A stretch of DNA of 37,821 nucleotides from an uncultured Collinsella sp. (GCA_958433005.1 CAUAWV010000020.1:1-37821), one strand, 5' to 3'. Shown: positions 17,898 to 27,908, numbered from the stretch's first letter. Numbers and translations: made by a program. The notes: generated from the letters alone by a model not told the origin.

Positions 17898-19280
17898 ATG
17901 GCAGACACCGCATCTAAGCACATTGACATGACCACCGGCTCGCTGTGGCGCAATATTCCCCTGTTCGCCTTTCCCGTCGCCGCCACGAGCATCCTTGAGC
18001 AGCTGTCGAACCTCATCGCCACGGTCATCATCGGTAACTTCTCGGGCGACCAGGGAACCCTCGCCATGGCGGCGGTCGGCTCCAATGTTCCGCTTACCAG
18101 TCTTATGATCAACCTGTTTATTGGGCTGTCGCTTGGCTCCAACGTGGTCATCGCCAACGCCATCGGCCGCAACGATCAGAACATGGTCAAGCGCGCCGTC
18201 CATACCTCGATTTTAATGGCGCTCGTGGGCTTTGTCGTCATCGCACTGGGCGAGATCTTTGCCGAGCCCATGCTCGCTGCGCTCAACGTGCCTGCCGAGA
18301 CCATGCCGCTCGCTTCGCTCTACCTGCGCGTCTTTTTGCTCAGCATGCCCTCGATCTTGCTCTACAACTTTGAGGCCGCGATCTTCCGCTCCGTCGGCAT
18401 CACCCGCATGCCGCTGCAGGCGCTCGCCGTGTCCACCGTCCTCAACATTGGCCTGGACCTCATCTTTGTCCCCGTGCTCCACTGGGGCGTCGCGGGCGTC
18501 GCCATCGCCACCGCCATCGCCTACACCGTCAGCGCCGCCACACTCTTTGTCCACCTGCTCAAGACCGACTCCGTCGTCCGCGTCACCCTGCGCGATCTGG
18601 CTATCGACCCCGTCGCCCTCAAGCGCATCGTCAAGATCGGCCTGCCCGCCGGCATCCAAAGCGCTGTCTTTGCCGTCGCCAACATCATCATCCAGTCCGC
18701 CATCAACAGCTTGGGCACCGAGGTCATGGCGGCATCGAGCGCTGCCATGAGCCTGGAGTACGTGTGCTACAACCTGCTCAACAGCTTTAGCCAGGCCTGC
18801 ACCACCTTTGTGGGACAAAACCACGGTGCCCGCCAAATCGACCGCTGCACCAAGACGCTCAAGGTCTGCCTGGTCGAAGGCGGTATCGTCGCGCTCACCA
18901 CCATCGTCATCATCGTAGGCTTGGGACGCGAAATCCTGGCGCTGTTCAACAGCGACCCCAACATCGTCTCGATCGGCTATATCCGCGTGTGCTCGATCTT
19001 CCCTGCCTACGCCTTTAGCATGTTCTACGAAAACATGTCCGGCTACCTGCGCGGCTTTGGCATCTCGCTCATGCCCGCCCTCATCACCATGATCTGCGTC
19101 TGCGGTATTCGCTTCTATTGGGTCTTCTGCGTGTTCCCGAACTTCCGCACCTTTGCGAACATCATGATGGTCTACCCCATCAGCCTGGGCACCACGGCGT
19201 TCTTTATGGTCGTGGCGGTATTGCTCTGCCACCCGGCACGCACCTACCGTCTAGCACAAGCCAAAGCGACAGCCCGCTAA
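17898..19280 (+). CDS. MATE-family multidrug/metabolite exporter
   Basis: A 460-residue polytopic membrane protein of the MATE family, expected to export cationic drugs or metabolites by Na+ or H+ antiport. The N-terminal half starts TTGSLWRNIPLFAFPVAATSILEQL, with IIGNFSGDQGTLAMAAVGSNVP; the second half repeats the fold from about residue 235 (IVKIGLPAGIQSAVFAVANIIIQSAINSLG). About 12 membrane segments can be counted. ATG 17898 follows GAGAG. Substrate unknown. No regulator is adjacent except the third-family palindrome upstream. Confidence 0.9.
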   Translation: MADTASKHIDMTTGSLWRNIPLFAFPVAATSILEQLSNLIATVIIGNFSGDQGTLAMAAVGSNVPLTSLMINLFIGLSLGSNVVIANAIGRNDQNMVKRAVHTSILMALVGFVVIALGEIFAEPMLAALNVPAETMPLASLYLRVFLLSMPSILLYNFEAAIFRSVGITRMPLQALAVSTVLNIGLDLIFVPVLHWGVAGVAIATAIAYTVSAATLFVHLLKTDSVVRVTLRDLAIDPVALKRIVKIGLPAGIQSAVFAVANIIIQSAINSLGTEVMAASSAAMSLEYVCYNLLNSFSQACTTFVGQNHGARQIDRCTKTLKVCLVEGGIVALTTIVIIVGLGREILALFNSDPNIVSIGYIRVCSIFPAYAFSMFYENMSGYLRGFGISLMPALITMICVCGIRFYWVFCVFPNFRTFANIMMVYPISLGTTAFFMVVAVLLCHPARTYRLAQAKATAR

Positions 19281-19307
19281 TCACCACGCGCAACGTCACG
19301 CCAGTCA

Positions 19308-20174
19308 TTAATTGACAATATGCGAGCTCATATAGTCGATAAAGCGCCTCGTGGCGATAGGCATGGTGTCCCAGCTGCGCCAGGCCGCCACTACGTCGCG
19401 CGAGGGGGCATGCACGATGGGACGTACGCGAATATCGGCCTGCATGCCCTCGACGGTACGGCGATACAGCATGCTCACGCCTAGGCCCTCCTCCACCATC
19501 GCCATGATGGTGTAGTCGTCGGTCACCTCGCTCGTCACGTGCGACGACAGCCCATGCGCCGCGAATGCATCGAGCACCAGGCTCTGTTCGCCCTCATCCA
19601 GCAGCACAAACGGTTCGGACGCCAGGTCGGCAAGCGTCACCTTTTCCTTTGCCGCCAGTGGATGGACGGCTGGCAACAGCGCCACCAGCTCGTCGTGATA
19701 GACCACGCGTTTCTCGAGCCCCTCGGTAAATCCACGCGCTGTAAAGCAAAAGTCGACCACGCCATCGTGCACCCACTGGGCATTGCTCGTGTAATCGCCC
19801 TGCTTGAGGGTAAAGCGCACGCCCGGATGCAGGGCCCCAAAGTCGCGGATCACTCGCGGCAACACAGTACGACTCACGTTGGTAAACGTCGCAATGCGAA
19901 TGTCGGTCGACGAAAGCCCCAGCAACTCCTGGCGCTTGCCCTCAAGCTCGGCCTCGGCCGTAACGATCTGGCGCAGATACGGCAGATACTGTTTGCCGTC
20001 GCGCGTAAGCGAGACGCCCTGCTTGCCACGCTCGATAATCGTGGTGCCCAGCTCGCGCTCGAGCGCCTTGACGGCCTGGCTCACCGCGCTTTGCGTATAG
20101 CCCAGCTCGTCGGCGGCACGTTTCAGGCTGCCGCAATCGACCACCATACATACAATCTGATACCGCGATGCCAT
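19308..20174 (-). CDS. LysR-family transcriptional regulator
   Basis: A 288-residue LysR regulator. The N-terminal winged helix-turn-helix (about 1-60) reads DCGSLKRAADELGYTQSAVSQAVKALERELG, and the effector-binding periplasmic-protein-like domain spans about 85-285. It is divergent from the EamA exporter at 20333, the classic layout for LysR control of its neighbour. ATG 20174 follows GGAG. The effector is unknown. Confidence 0.9.
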   Translation of the reverse strand: MASRYQIVCMVVDCGSLKRAADELGYTQSAVSQAVKALERELGTTIIERGKQGVSLTRDGKQYLPYLRQIVTAEAELEGKRQELLGLSSTDIRIATFTNVSRTVLPRVIRDFGALHPGVRFTLKQGDYTSNAQWVHDGVVDFCFTARGFTEGLEKRVVYHDELVALLPAVHPLAAKEKVTLADLASEPFVLLDEGEQSLVLDAFAAHGLSSHVTSEVTDDYTIMAMVEEGLGVSMLYRRTVEGMQADIRVRPIVHAPSRDVVAAWRSWDTMPIATRRFIDYMSSHIVN

Positions 20175-20234
20175 CGTGCCTCCACATCGATGTAGCCGTA
20201 AAACGTTTTGCCAGGGCCTTTTCTGCTTACATTA

Positions 20235-20260
20235 GTATTTCTTAATCATACTTAAAATAC
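20235..20260. promoter_or_regulatory. Candidate LysR operator in the LysR/EamA divergent region
   Basis: GTATTT (20235-20240) and AAATAC (20255-20260) form an inverted repeat with a 14-base AT-rich spacer, close to a LysR-type site and midway between the two starts. It is the only AT-rich dyad in the 158-base gap. Confidence 0.4.
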
Positions 20261-20332
20261 ATTCGCTTTACTACATCCACATCTGGGAGCAGAATCCTTT
20301 TTACGAAACCGTTCTGTAACAAAAGGAGTCCC

Positions 20333-21235
20333 ATGGATCGCAAAAAAGCAATCGCGCTCTCATTTTCCGTTCCCGTCGCATGGGGCTTTTCGTACCCCCT
20401 CATGAAGATCGGCATGGACAGCATGAACGCCACGAGCATCGTTGCGTTGCGCTGCATCATCGCCTTTGTGGCCTGCCTGTTGCTCTTCCACAAGCGCGCT
20501 TTCCGCATCAACCGCGACCTTATGGTCCGTGCCGCCATCATCGGCGCCATCATGGCAACCGAGCTCACCTGCATGTGCCTGGGCTCCAGCCTCACCTCTG
20601 CCTCCACTGCCGGCTTTTTGCAGAGCCTGACGGTCGTGATCGTGCCGTTTGCCAACGCCGCCCTGCTGCGCCGCGCCCCCGAGCGCAAAGTGCTCGTCGG
20701 CACCGCCATCGTCACCTGCGGCATGCTGCTGCTCTCGGGCGCCGACTTTACCAGCCTGAACCCCGGCGCGATGGTCATGCTGCTCTCGGCCTTTATCTAT
20801 GCCGGCCATATCATTGTGGCGAAGCGCTTTGTCGAAGATGTCGACCCGCTGGCCCTGGGCGTTTGGCAGCTTGGCTTCGGCGGCTTATTCTCGGGTATCG
20901 CCGCATTCACCTTTGGCGGTTTCACGCTTCCCGGCACGCCGGGCGAGGTCGTGGTCGTCGTCGCACTCGCGCTCATCTGCTCTGCCTACGGCTTTATCAC
21001 CCAAACGCTCGCGCAGCCCCACGTGCCCGCCGAGACCACAGGCTTTGCCTTCTCGCTCGAGCCGGTCTGCTCCGCTGTCTTCTCGTTCTTCCTGGTCGGC
21101 GAGGTCCTGAGCCCCATCGCCTTCTTTGGCGCCGCCCTCATCCTCACCGGCGTCATGGTGGCAACCGTCGAGCTCCCGCGTCTTCGTGCACACGGGCACG
21201 CTCGCATGGCAGGAGCGCCCGAGCGCGTCTCGTAG
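20333..21235 (+). CDS. EamA/DMT-family exporter
   Basis: A 300-residue membrane protein with two EamA repeats (about 5-138 and 145-280), each of five helices. KKAIALSFSVPVAWGFSYPLMKIG starts the first repeat and GAMVMLLSAFIYAGHIIVAKRF the second; EPVCSAVFSFFLVGEVLSPIAFFGAALILTGV is the typical C-terminal EamA block. It probably exports amino acids or other small metabolites. ATG 20333 follows AAAAGGAG. It is divergent from a LysR gene that likely controls it. Confidence 0.9.
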   Translation: MDRKKAIALSFSVPVAWGFSYPLMKIGMDSMNATSIVALRCIIAFVACLLLFHKRAFRINRDLMVRAAIIGAIMATELTCMCLGSSLTSASTAGFLQSLTVVIVPFANAALLRRAPERKVLVGTAIVTCGMLLLSGADFTSLNPGAMVMLLSAFIYAGHIIVAKRFVEDVDPLALGVWQLGFGGLFSGIAAFTFGGFTLPGTPGEVVVVVALALICSAYGFITQTLAQPHVPAETTGFAFSLEPVCSAVFSFFLVGEVLSPIAFFGAALILTGVMVATVELPRLRAHGHARMAGAPERVS

Positions 21236-21323
21236 ACCCCACTCCTTATACAGCCGCGGCATAAAGGCAACCGGTGCGCCTTTATAATAGATGCCAACAG
21301 AGCATCTGACGTAAAGGAGCCCC

Positions 21324-22049
21324 ATGGACGCCGCGACCCGCGACCGCAACATAGCAACTTGGTTGGGCGATGCGCCGCAGCCGGTACGCGACACGACGAA
21401 CCAGCTGCTCGAGCGCATCGCCCTTTTGCGTGCCGAGCAGACCATCTACCCGGCACAAGACGACATCCTCAATGCCCTCGCCTACACGCCGGCCGACCAG
21501 GTCAAGGTTGTCATCTTGGGTCAGGACCCCTATCACGGACCCAACCAGGCCATGGGGCTGTCGTTCTCGGTCCCCGCGTCGCAAACCAAGTTACCGCCGA
21601 GCCTGCGCAACATCTATAAGGAACTCAACGCCGATCTGGGCTGCCCCATTCCCGCCACGGGAGACCTAACCCCATGGGCACAGCAGGGCGTCTTGCTCCT
21701 CAACACTACGCTCACCGTGCGTGAGCATGCCGCGAATTCGCACGCCAAGCTGGGCTGGAGCACACTCACCGACTACGTTATCGAACGCTGCTGCCAGCTG
21801 CCCCAGCCGGTCGTCTTTTTGGCATGGGGACGCTTTGCCCAGCAAATGGTTGAGGGCAAGCTCGACGCGATCGGCGCGGGCAAGGCAACCGGCAAGTTCT
21901 GCCTGGCCTCTACGCACCCCTCGCCGCTTTCGGCCAACCGTGCCACGGCAGAACTCCCCGCCTTTATAGGGTCGCGCCCCTTCTCCGCTGCCAATCGGCT
22001 ACTCGAACAGCACGGCTCGACCCCCGTCAACTGGACTTGCCTCGGCTAA
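21324..22049 (+). CDS. ung: Uracil-DNA glycosylase
   Basis: Family 1 uracil-DNA glycosylase, which removes uracil from DNA in base excision repair. The water-activating motif is GQDPYHG (66-72), the uracil pocket includes FSVP and LLNTTLT, and the DNA-intercalation loop is HPSPLSA (198-204). Length of 241 residues is close to the usual 225-230. ATG 21324 follows AAAGGAG. A bidirectional terminator lies between it and the convergent SDR gene. Confidence 0.96.
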   Translation: MDAATRDRNIATWLGDAPQPVRDTTNQLLERIALLRAEQTIYPAQDDILNALAYTPADQVKVVILGQDPYHGPNQAMGLSFSVPASQTKLPPSLRNIYKELNADLGCPIPATGDLTPWAQQGVLLLNTTLTVREHAANSHAKLGWSTLTDYVIERCCQLPQPVVFLAWGRFAQQMVEGKLDAIGAGKATGKFCLASTHPSPLSANRATAELPAFIGSRPFSAANRLLEQHGSTPVNWTCLG

Positions 22050-22064
22050 AAACCGATACATCAA

Positions 22065-22098
22065 AAACGCGCCCGACGGCTTTCCATCGGGCGCGTTT
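22065..22098. terminator. Bidirectional terminator between ung and the SDR gene
   Basis: AAACGCGCCCGA pairs perfectly with TCGGGCGCGTTT around a 10-base loop, with A and T tracts at the ends, so it can terminate on both strands. It starts 15 bases after ung. Confidence 0.9.
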
Positions 22099-22099
22099 C

Positions 22100-22780
22100 C
22101 TATTCGGGCCAAATAAATTGTGTGCGGCCGGCCTCGCCGCCATCGATCAGCAGGCTCTGCCCGGTCATAAACCGGTTGGTCACGCCCACAAAGTAGATCC
22201 ACTCGGCGATCTCTTGGGCGGTGGCCCAGCGCTTAAGCGGCGTGAGCTCCATAATCTGGTTCCACAGGCGCTCGTCTTCCATCACGCAACGGTTGAGCGG
22301 CGTGATAACGCCGCCCGGGTCCACACTGTTGGCGATGGCCTGCGGTGCCAGGCGGTTTGCAAGGTTCTTGGTGTAGGCGATAACGCCGCCCTTGCTGGCG
22401 GCATAGGCGGGAAACTCCGATCCCGTATGTCCGCTCGCGGACCCCACATTGACCACGGATTTGATAGTCGGCGCCGGCTTGGCGGCAAGCCCCTCTCCCA
22501 CAAAGGCGTAGCGCTCGGTCACGTTGATGGTGCCACGCAGGTTGGCGGCGATATCGTCGGCCGAATCCTGCGCACCTGCAACGTTTACGATTACCTGGGG
22601 TTCAAGGTCGTCTGGAAACAAGTCCGGTTCGCGGACATCAACGATCAGATGGCGGTAGCGCTCGTGCTCGACCGCCGTCGGCAGCAGGTCAAAGCCCACG
22701 ACCTCGTGGCCCTCGTCCAAAAAGCGCTGCACGCACGCGGCTCCGATACCGCCCGAAGCGCCCGTGATCAAAACCCGCAT
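22100..22780 (-). CDS. Short-chain dehydrogenase/reductase
   Basis: A 226-residue classical SDR with a Rossmann fold. The cofactor loop is GASGGIG (7-13), NVAGAQD corresponds to the NNAG strand, the catalytic Ser lies in VVNVGSASG, and YAASKGG carries the Tyr-Lys pair. Acidic D31 after the second strand (VVGFDLLP) suggests NAD rather than NADP, by family rule. ATG 22780 follows AAGGAG. It is 9 bases downstream of the queuosine-precursor transporter gene and so in its operon, but its substrate is not evident. Confidence 0.88.
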   Translation of the reverse strand: MRVLITGASGGIGAACVQRFLDEGHEVVGFDLLPTAVEHERYRHLIVDVREPDLFPDDLEPQVIVNVAGAQDSADDIAANLRGTINVTERYAFVGEGLAAKPAPTIKSVVNVGSASGHTGSEFPAYAASKGGVIAYTKNLANRLAPQAIANSVDPGGVITPLNRCVMEDERLWNQIMELTPLKRWATAQEIAEWIYFVGVTNRFMTGQSLLIDGGEAGRTQFIWPE

Positions 22781-22789
22781 ACTTGCTCC

Positions 22790-23512
22790 TTAGGCGGTTG
22801 CGTGGCGCTCGAGGTACTCGGCGCCCACATTCTCACGCTCCCAGCCACGCACGACCTTGTAGCCCACGGGGCTCAGGAAGACCTCGCACAGCAGCTCGGC
22901 AACAGCGCCGGTCAGCGAGCACATAAGGACCTGCACCCAGGTCCAACCAAAGAACGTGTGGCTCACCACAATGGCAAAGACCAAGTTGTCGATAAACTGG
23001 CCAACACCCGTGGACACATAAGAGCGGAAGGCAAAGCTCGCAAAGTTATTCTTTTTGAGCATACGACCGAGCGACTGGTTGAGTGTAGAGTTAACCACGG
23101 CAGAAACGAGCATTGCCAGCGAAGAGCCCAGCACCACGTACCAGGTGCCGCCGAGGGTGGCGTTAAGGGCGGTGTTGACCTCGATCATACCCGTGTCGTA
23201 GTAGGCGCCCCACATGCCGGGCGTGAGCGAGCATGCCCAAAAGCACAGACTCACGGCCAGATTGACCAGCAGCGCGAGGATAGAGATTTTGATGGATGCC
23301 TTGGCGCCAAAGCGCTTGCAGATCATGTCCTGGCACAAAAACGAAACCCAGCTCACCACAAAGCCGCAATCGAGTGCCAGATACGGCAGGCTGATGAGCT
23401 CTTTGTTGGCCAGCAGGTTCATCATGATGACGCTCACGAAAAACAGCGAAACCGTTGCCGCGGGAATGCTCCGCAACAAGACCTTGTAGTCCTCCATGAC
23501 CTTCTTGATCAT
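22790..23512 (-). CDS. VUT-family (YhhQ-like) queuosine precursor transporter
   Basis: A 240-residue membrane protein of the VUT/YhhQ family, which imports preQ0/preQ1 or related 7-deazaguanines for tRNA queuosine. It has about six helices; the segment NKELISLPYLALDCGFVVSWVSFLCQDMICKRFG with D, Q and D residues and the later GTGVGQFIDNLVFAIV-like part (STGVGQFIDNLVF) are typical. AAAGGAG lies 6 bases before the ATG. The leader can form a preQ1-I-like pseudoknot that would cover this site, which fits the predicted substrate. The SDR gene follows in the operon. Confidence 0.88.
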   Translation of the reverse strand: MIKKVMEDYKVLLRSIPAATVSLFFVSVIMMNLLANKELISLPYLALDCGFVVSWVSFLCQDMICKRFGAKASIKISILALLVNLAVSLCFWACSLTPGMWGAYYDTGMIEVNTALNATLGGTWYVVLGSSLAMLVSAVVNSTLNQSLGRMLKKNNFASFAFRSYVSTGVGQFIDNLVFAIVVSHTFFGWTWVQVLMCSLTGAVAELLCEVFLSPVGYKVVRGWERENVGAEYLERHATA

Positions 23513-23518
23513 TATGTA

Positions 23519-23567
23519 CTCCTTTGGTTTTAGGTTTAACGAGCAGGATATCGGACCCGAACTGCTC
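23519..23567 (-). promoter_or_regulatory. Candidate preQ1-I riboswitch
   Basis: On the minus strand a 6-bp stem GAGCAG/CTGCTC closes a 15-base loop starting TTCGGGTCC, followed by an A-rich tail GTTAAACCTAAAACC that runs into AAAGGAG. This matches the small preQ1-I plan: short stem, loop opening with TTC, A-rich tail whose ACC can pair with GGU in the loop and hide the ribosome binding site. It lies directly before a queuosine precursor transporter gene. The identification is by eye. Confidence 0.55.
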
Positions 23568-23597
23568 GGACGTCACGGTCTTGAGACGACGATGGGT

Positions 23598-23626
23598 ATA
23601 ATAGCCGCTCACACGGCATCAGGCAA
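23598..23626 (-). promoter_or_regulatory. Sigma-70-type promoter of the transporter/SDR operon
   Basis: On the minus strand -35 TTGCCT (plus 23621-23626), a 17-base spacer and -10 TATTAT (plus 23598-23603). Transcription would start near 23590 and give a leader of about 80 bases holding the candidate riboswitch. Confidence 0.65.
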
Positions 23627-23631
23627 GCAAA

Positions 23632-23663
23632 CGGCGCGGCAGCCCCACAGGGCCACCGCGCCG
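23632..23663 (-). terminator. Terminator-like hairpin after prfC
   Basis: CGGCGCGG and CCGCGCCG pair around a 16-base loop; on the minus strand it is followed by TTTGCTT. It starts 6 bases after the prfC stop codon. Confidence 0.7.
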
Positions 23664-23668
23664 ATGCA

Positions 23669-25282
<1,614 letters not shown>

Positions 25283-25419
25283 GCGGATCCTTTCTTGCAT
25301 TGAGTGCATTACGTCGTTGTAACCGCATTATTGTAGCCGCCAAATCCCGCCATAGGGCACCTATCAGGACAAATTCATTAGCCGAGCTCGCTGTGCACCG
25401 GGCAGCCGCCTCAAGGATT

Positions 25420-25727
25420 GTCTCGATCTGTAACATCTAGCCGCCAAAATCGGCTCCAGATGTTACAGATCTAGATAAACGGCTGGGAAGATCGACACCG
25501 TCTCAATCTCGTCTCAATCTGTAACAGATAGACGGGTTTTGAGCCTCTACCTGTTACAGATCGAGATAAACGCGCAGGCGGGCGACCAATGTCTCAATCT
25601 GTAACATCTAGCCACCAAAAACGGGCCTTAGTGTTACAGATTGAGATGAACGAGCAGGAAGGTCGGGACTGTCTCAATCTGTAACAGGTAGACACCAAAA
25701 TCGGCTCCAGATGTTACAGATCGAGAC
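25420..25727. repeat. Tandem array of four large hairpins, 80-bp period
   Basis: Units start at 25420, 25511, 25591 and 25671. Each has an outer stem of about 16 bp, GTCTCAATCTGTAACA against TGTTACAGATCGAGAC with minor changes, and a smaller inner stem (AGCCG/CGGCT in unit 1) closing a CCAAAAT loop. The interval is 80 bases except between units 1 and 2, where an 11-base duplication (GTCTCAATCTC, 25500-25510) makes it 91. Unit 2 has its inner part in the reverse orientation. Linkers of about 24 bases share a degenerate AAACGnGCnGG start. No cas genes and no spacer uniformity. Confidence 0.9.
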
Positions 25728-25780
25728 AAACGAACGAAGAGACAGGCGAGCCTACATTTCTTCTTGCATAACTGTGCATA

Positions 25781-25814
25781 GTGTATATATACTGTGCTTA
25801 CCGGTTATATACAC
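25781..25814 (+). promoter_or_regulatory. Candidate GntR (YtrA-type) operator
   Basis: GTGTATATA (25781-25789) and TATATACAC (25806-25814) are exact reverse complements, with 16 bases between. They lie 28-61 bases before the GntR start, where autoregulation by a YtrA-like protein would act. Confidence 0.55.
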
Positions 25815-25841
25815 GTGTAGCCCAACAGCTAAGGAGCCGCT

Positions 25842-26222
25842 GTGGACATTATCCTATCCAATTCGAGCGACAAGCCCATCTACGAGCAAATAGCCTCGCA
25901 AGTCAAAGCTCAGATCCTTTCGGGCACGCTCGCGGCGGGAGCCAAACTCCCCAGTATCCGTGCACTCGCGAGCGATCTTGGCGTGAGTGTCATCACCACC
26001 AAGCGCGCCTACGCCGACCTGGAGCAACTCGGCTTCATCTGCACCGTGCAGGGCAAGGGCTGTTTTGTCGCCGAGGGCAACCAGGAGCTCTTGCGCGAAA
26101 ACCAGCTCTGCCATATCGAAGAACTGCTTGCGAAAGCGGCGAGCCAAGCCGAAGCCCTGGGCGTTACGCGCGACAAGCTGCACGAGATGCTCGACCTGGT
26201 AGCCCCCGAAACCATGCAGTAG
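25842..26222 (+). CDS. GntR-family regulator, YtrA subfamily
   Basis: A 126-residue regulator with an N-terminal GntR winged helix (about 10-75: PIYEQIASQVKAQILSGTL, LPSIRALASDLGVSVITTKRAY) and a short helical C-terminal part instead of an effector domain, the mark of the YtrA subgroup. These proteins repress adjacent ABC transporter operons. The GTG start follows AAGGAG at 25829-25834. The ABC ATPase gene starts 23 bases downstream, so it is the first gene of a three-gene operon. It probably binds the TATATAC dyad upstream. Confidence 0.9.
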   Translation: MDIILSNSSDKPIYEQIASQVKAQILSGTLAAGAKLPSIRALASDLGVSVITTKRAYADLEQLGFICTVQGKGCFVAEGNQELLRENQLCHIEELLAKAASQAEALGVTRDKLHEMLDLVAPETMQ

Positions 26223-26245
26223 CCATCTGCAAGAAAGGCTATACC

Positions 26246-27127
26246 ATGCAAAACCTTTTAGAACTCAAAGGCATCTCACGCCGTGTGAGCGACCGTTTTT
26301 CGTTGCGAGTGGTCACACTCGCCGTGGAGCCCGGCCAGATCGTTGGCTTTGTGGGCGCAAATGGCGCCGGCAAGACGACGACCATTCGCGCCGCGCTTGG
26401 GCTTATAAAGCTCGATGCCGGCGAGGTGCATCTGCTTGGACAGCGCTGCGACGCCAACGCGCCCGACGAGACGCAGCGCCACCTGCGCTCCCGCATCGGG
26501 CTTGTCCTGGACACGTGTCCCTTCCCCTCCACGCTCAAGGTGGGCCAGGTCGAGAGGCTCGTAGGCCCGGCATACCCCACGTGGAGCTGCGAAACGTTCG
26601 CCGGATTCATCGACCGATTTGGCCTCGATCCCAAGACGAAGGTCAAGGACCTCTCCCGCGGCATGGGCATGAAGCTGCAGCTTGCCTGCGCACTCAGTCA
26701 CAATGCTAAGCTGCTCGTTTTGGACGAAGCCACCGCGGGCCTCGATCCCATGGCGCGCGAGGAACTGCTCGACGAGTTGCTTGCCTTTGTCGCCGACGGC
26801 CAGCACAGCGTGCTGCTCTCAAGCCACATTACATCCGACCTCGATCGCACTGCCGACCGCGTCATCTGCATCGATAACGGCTCGATTGTGTTTGACCTGC
26901 CGCGCGAGGACATTACCGACCGAGCCGGCATCGCCCACTGCACCCAAGCACAGGCGTCCGAGCTCATGGCTTGCGTCGAAGGCGCCCGTGCCGCCCACCA
27001 CGCCTATAGCGTGGACGTGCTCGTGCCCAACCGTCGCGAGGCGCTCGAGGCCTTCCCCGAGATTCCCTGCGACCGGGCAACAATTGATGACTATCTTCGC
27101 CTCATGCTGAAAGGGGCTTCGAAATGA
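26246..27127 (+). CDS. ABC transporter ATP-binding protein
   Basis: A 293-residue ATPase with Walker A GANGAGKTTT (about 36-45), signature LSRGMGMKLQLACAL, Walker B LLVLDEATAGLDP and the switch His in LLSSHITSD. The last 70 or so residues form an accessory C-terminal segment as in YtrB/BcrA-type exporters. ATG 26246 follows AAGAAAGG. It overlaps the permease gene by four bases (ATGA), showing translational coupling. Substrate unknown; YtrA-linked transporters often respond to cell-wall stress. Confidence 0.92.
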   Translation: MQNLLELKGISRRVSDRFSLRVVTLAVEPGQIVGFVGANGAGKTTTIRAALGLIKLDAGEVHLLGQRCDANAPDETQRHLRSRIGLVLDTCPFPSTLKVGQVERLVGPAYPTWSCETFAGFIDRFGLDPKTKVKDLSRGMGMKLQLACALSHNAKLLVLDEATAGLDPMAREELLDELLAFVADGQHSVLLSSHITSDLDRTADRVICIDNGSIVFDLPREDITDRAGIAHCTQAQASELMACVEGARAAHHAYSVDVLVPNRREALEAFPEIPCDRATIDDYLRLMLKGASK

Positions 27128-27822
27128 AACGCGCCTTTATGTCTGAGCTCGCCATCGTCCGCACGCTTGTCCCGAGCATCGCGGGCGTCGGCCTGTTCAT
27201 CTTCGTCGTACTGACCCTCGCCAACGCATCGGATGGCGATGCCAGTATGAGCGCCGGCGCCTGTGCGGTCAGTGCCATGTCGCCCATCGTGGTCATGAAC
27301 TCGCTGGCCGGCTACGACAATCAAAACGGATGGGAGCGCTATCGGGCAACGCTGCCCCTCTCGCGCAAAGACATCATCTGTGCACGCTACCTGAGCATCA
27401 TTGTCTTCTCGGCCGTCATGGCGTGCGCCGCCGCGCTTCTGAGCATCGTCTCCATCCCGCTCTTCAACAGCGTGGGTATCCCCTCGACGGGACAGACCGT
27501 CTTTGAGACCGCAATCGCTTCGACCGCGTCCATGCTCATTTCCCTCATGATGGTGTTTCTGGCACAGCCGCTGTTCTTTCGATTTGGACACATGGAGGCG
27601 CTGCGCCTTTCCGTCGGCCTGTTTGCCCTGCTCGGATGCCTTGCCATGGCCACACTGAGCTCCTCCAACCCCATCAGCAACTGGCTCATGTCGATTGCTG
27701 GGGCGAATCCCGATCCCGCCGTTCTGGGCTGTCTGTGCGCAGGAATTGCCGTGCTGGCCCTCGCGCTATGCGCAATCAGCTGCACCGTCAGCACCAAGGT
27801 TTATCGAGTACACGACCTGTAG
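27124..27822 (+). CDS. ABC-2 type transporter permease
   Basis: A 232-residue membrane protein with about six helices, starting SELAIVRTLVPSIAGVGLFIFVVLTLAN and containing the GWERYRATLPLSRKDIICARYLSI segment that is common in ABC-2 permeases of the YtrC/ABC2_membrane_5 type. It overlaps the ATPase gene by four bases. Together with the GntR gene it completes a regulator-ATPase-permease operon. Confidence 0.87.
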   Translation: MKRAFMSELAIVRTLVPSIAGVGLFIFVVLTLANASDGDASMSAGACAVSAMSPIVVMNSLAGYDNQNGWERYRATLPLSRKDIICARYLSIIVFSAVMACAAALLSIVSIPLFNSVGIPSTGQTVFETAIASTASMLISLMMVFLAQPLFFRFGHMEALRLSVGLFALLGCLAMATLSSSNPISNWLMSIAGANPDPAVLGCLCAGIAVLALALCAISCTVSTKVYRVHDL

Positions 27823-27908
27823 GCACGCGAGTCTCAATCCACGAAGGACGCGATCGCCCCCCCCGCAAATCCGTGACAAATGGTATATCCCCGGCACGCG
27901 CTATCGTG

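Larger units (their letters stand above)
25283..25841. other. Long intergenic region between prfC and the GntR gene
   Basis: This 559-base gap holds no supported gene. Its left part (25283-25415) has no evident structure, the middle is the four-hairpin array, and the right part is AT-rich DNA with a GntR-type dyad and the GntR ribosome binding site. The divergent genes on each side would both have promoters here. Confidence 0.7.

Noticed and set aside
25420..25727. Regular repeats that might be a CRISPR array
   Set aside because: The repeat units are themselves long hairpins of about 57 bases with variable inner arms, the linkers are similar to one another rather than unique, and no cas gene is present.
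25420..25727. Hairpins that might be integron attC sites
   Set aside because: The stems contain AAC and GTT, but the flanking bases do not fit the R-box consensus (GTTRRRY) and no integrase or cassette genes lie nearby.
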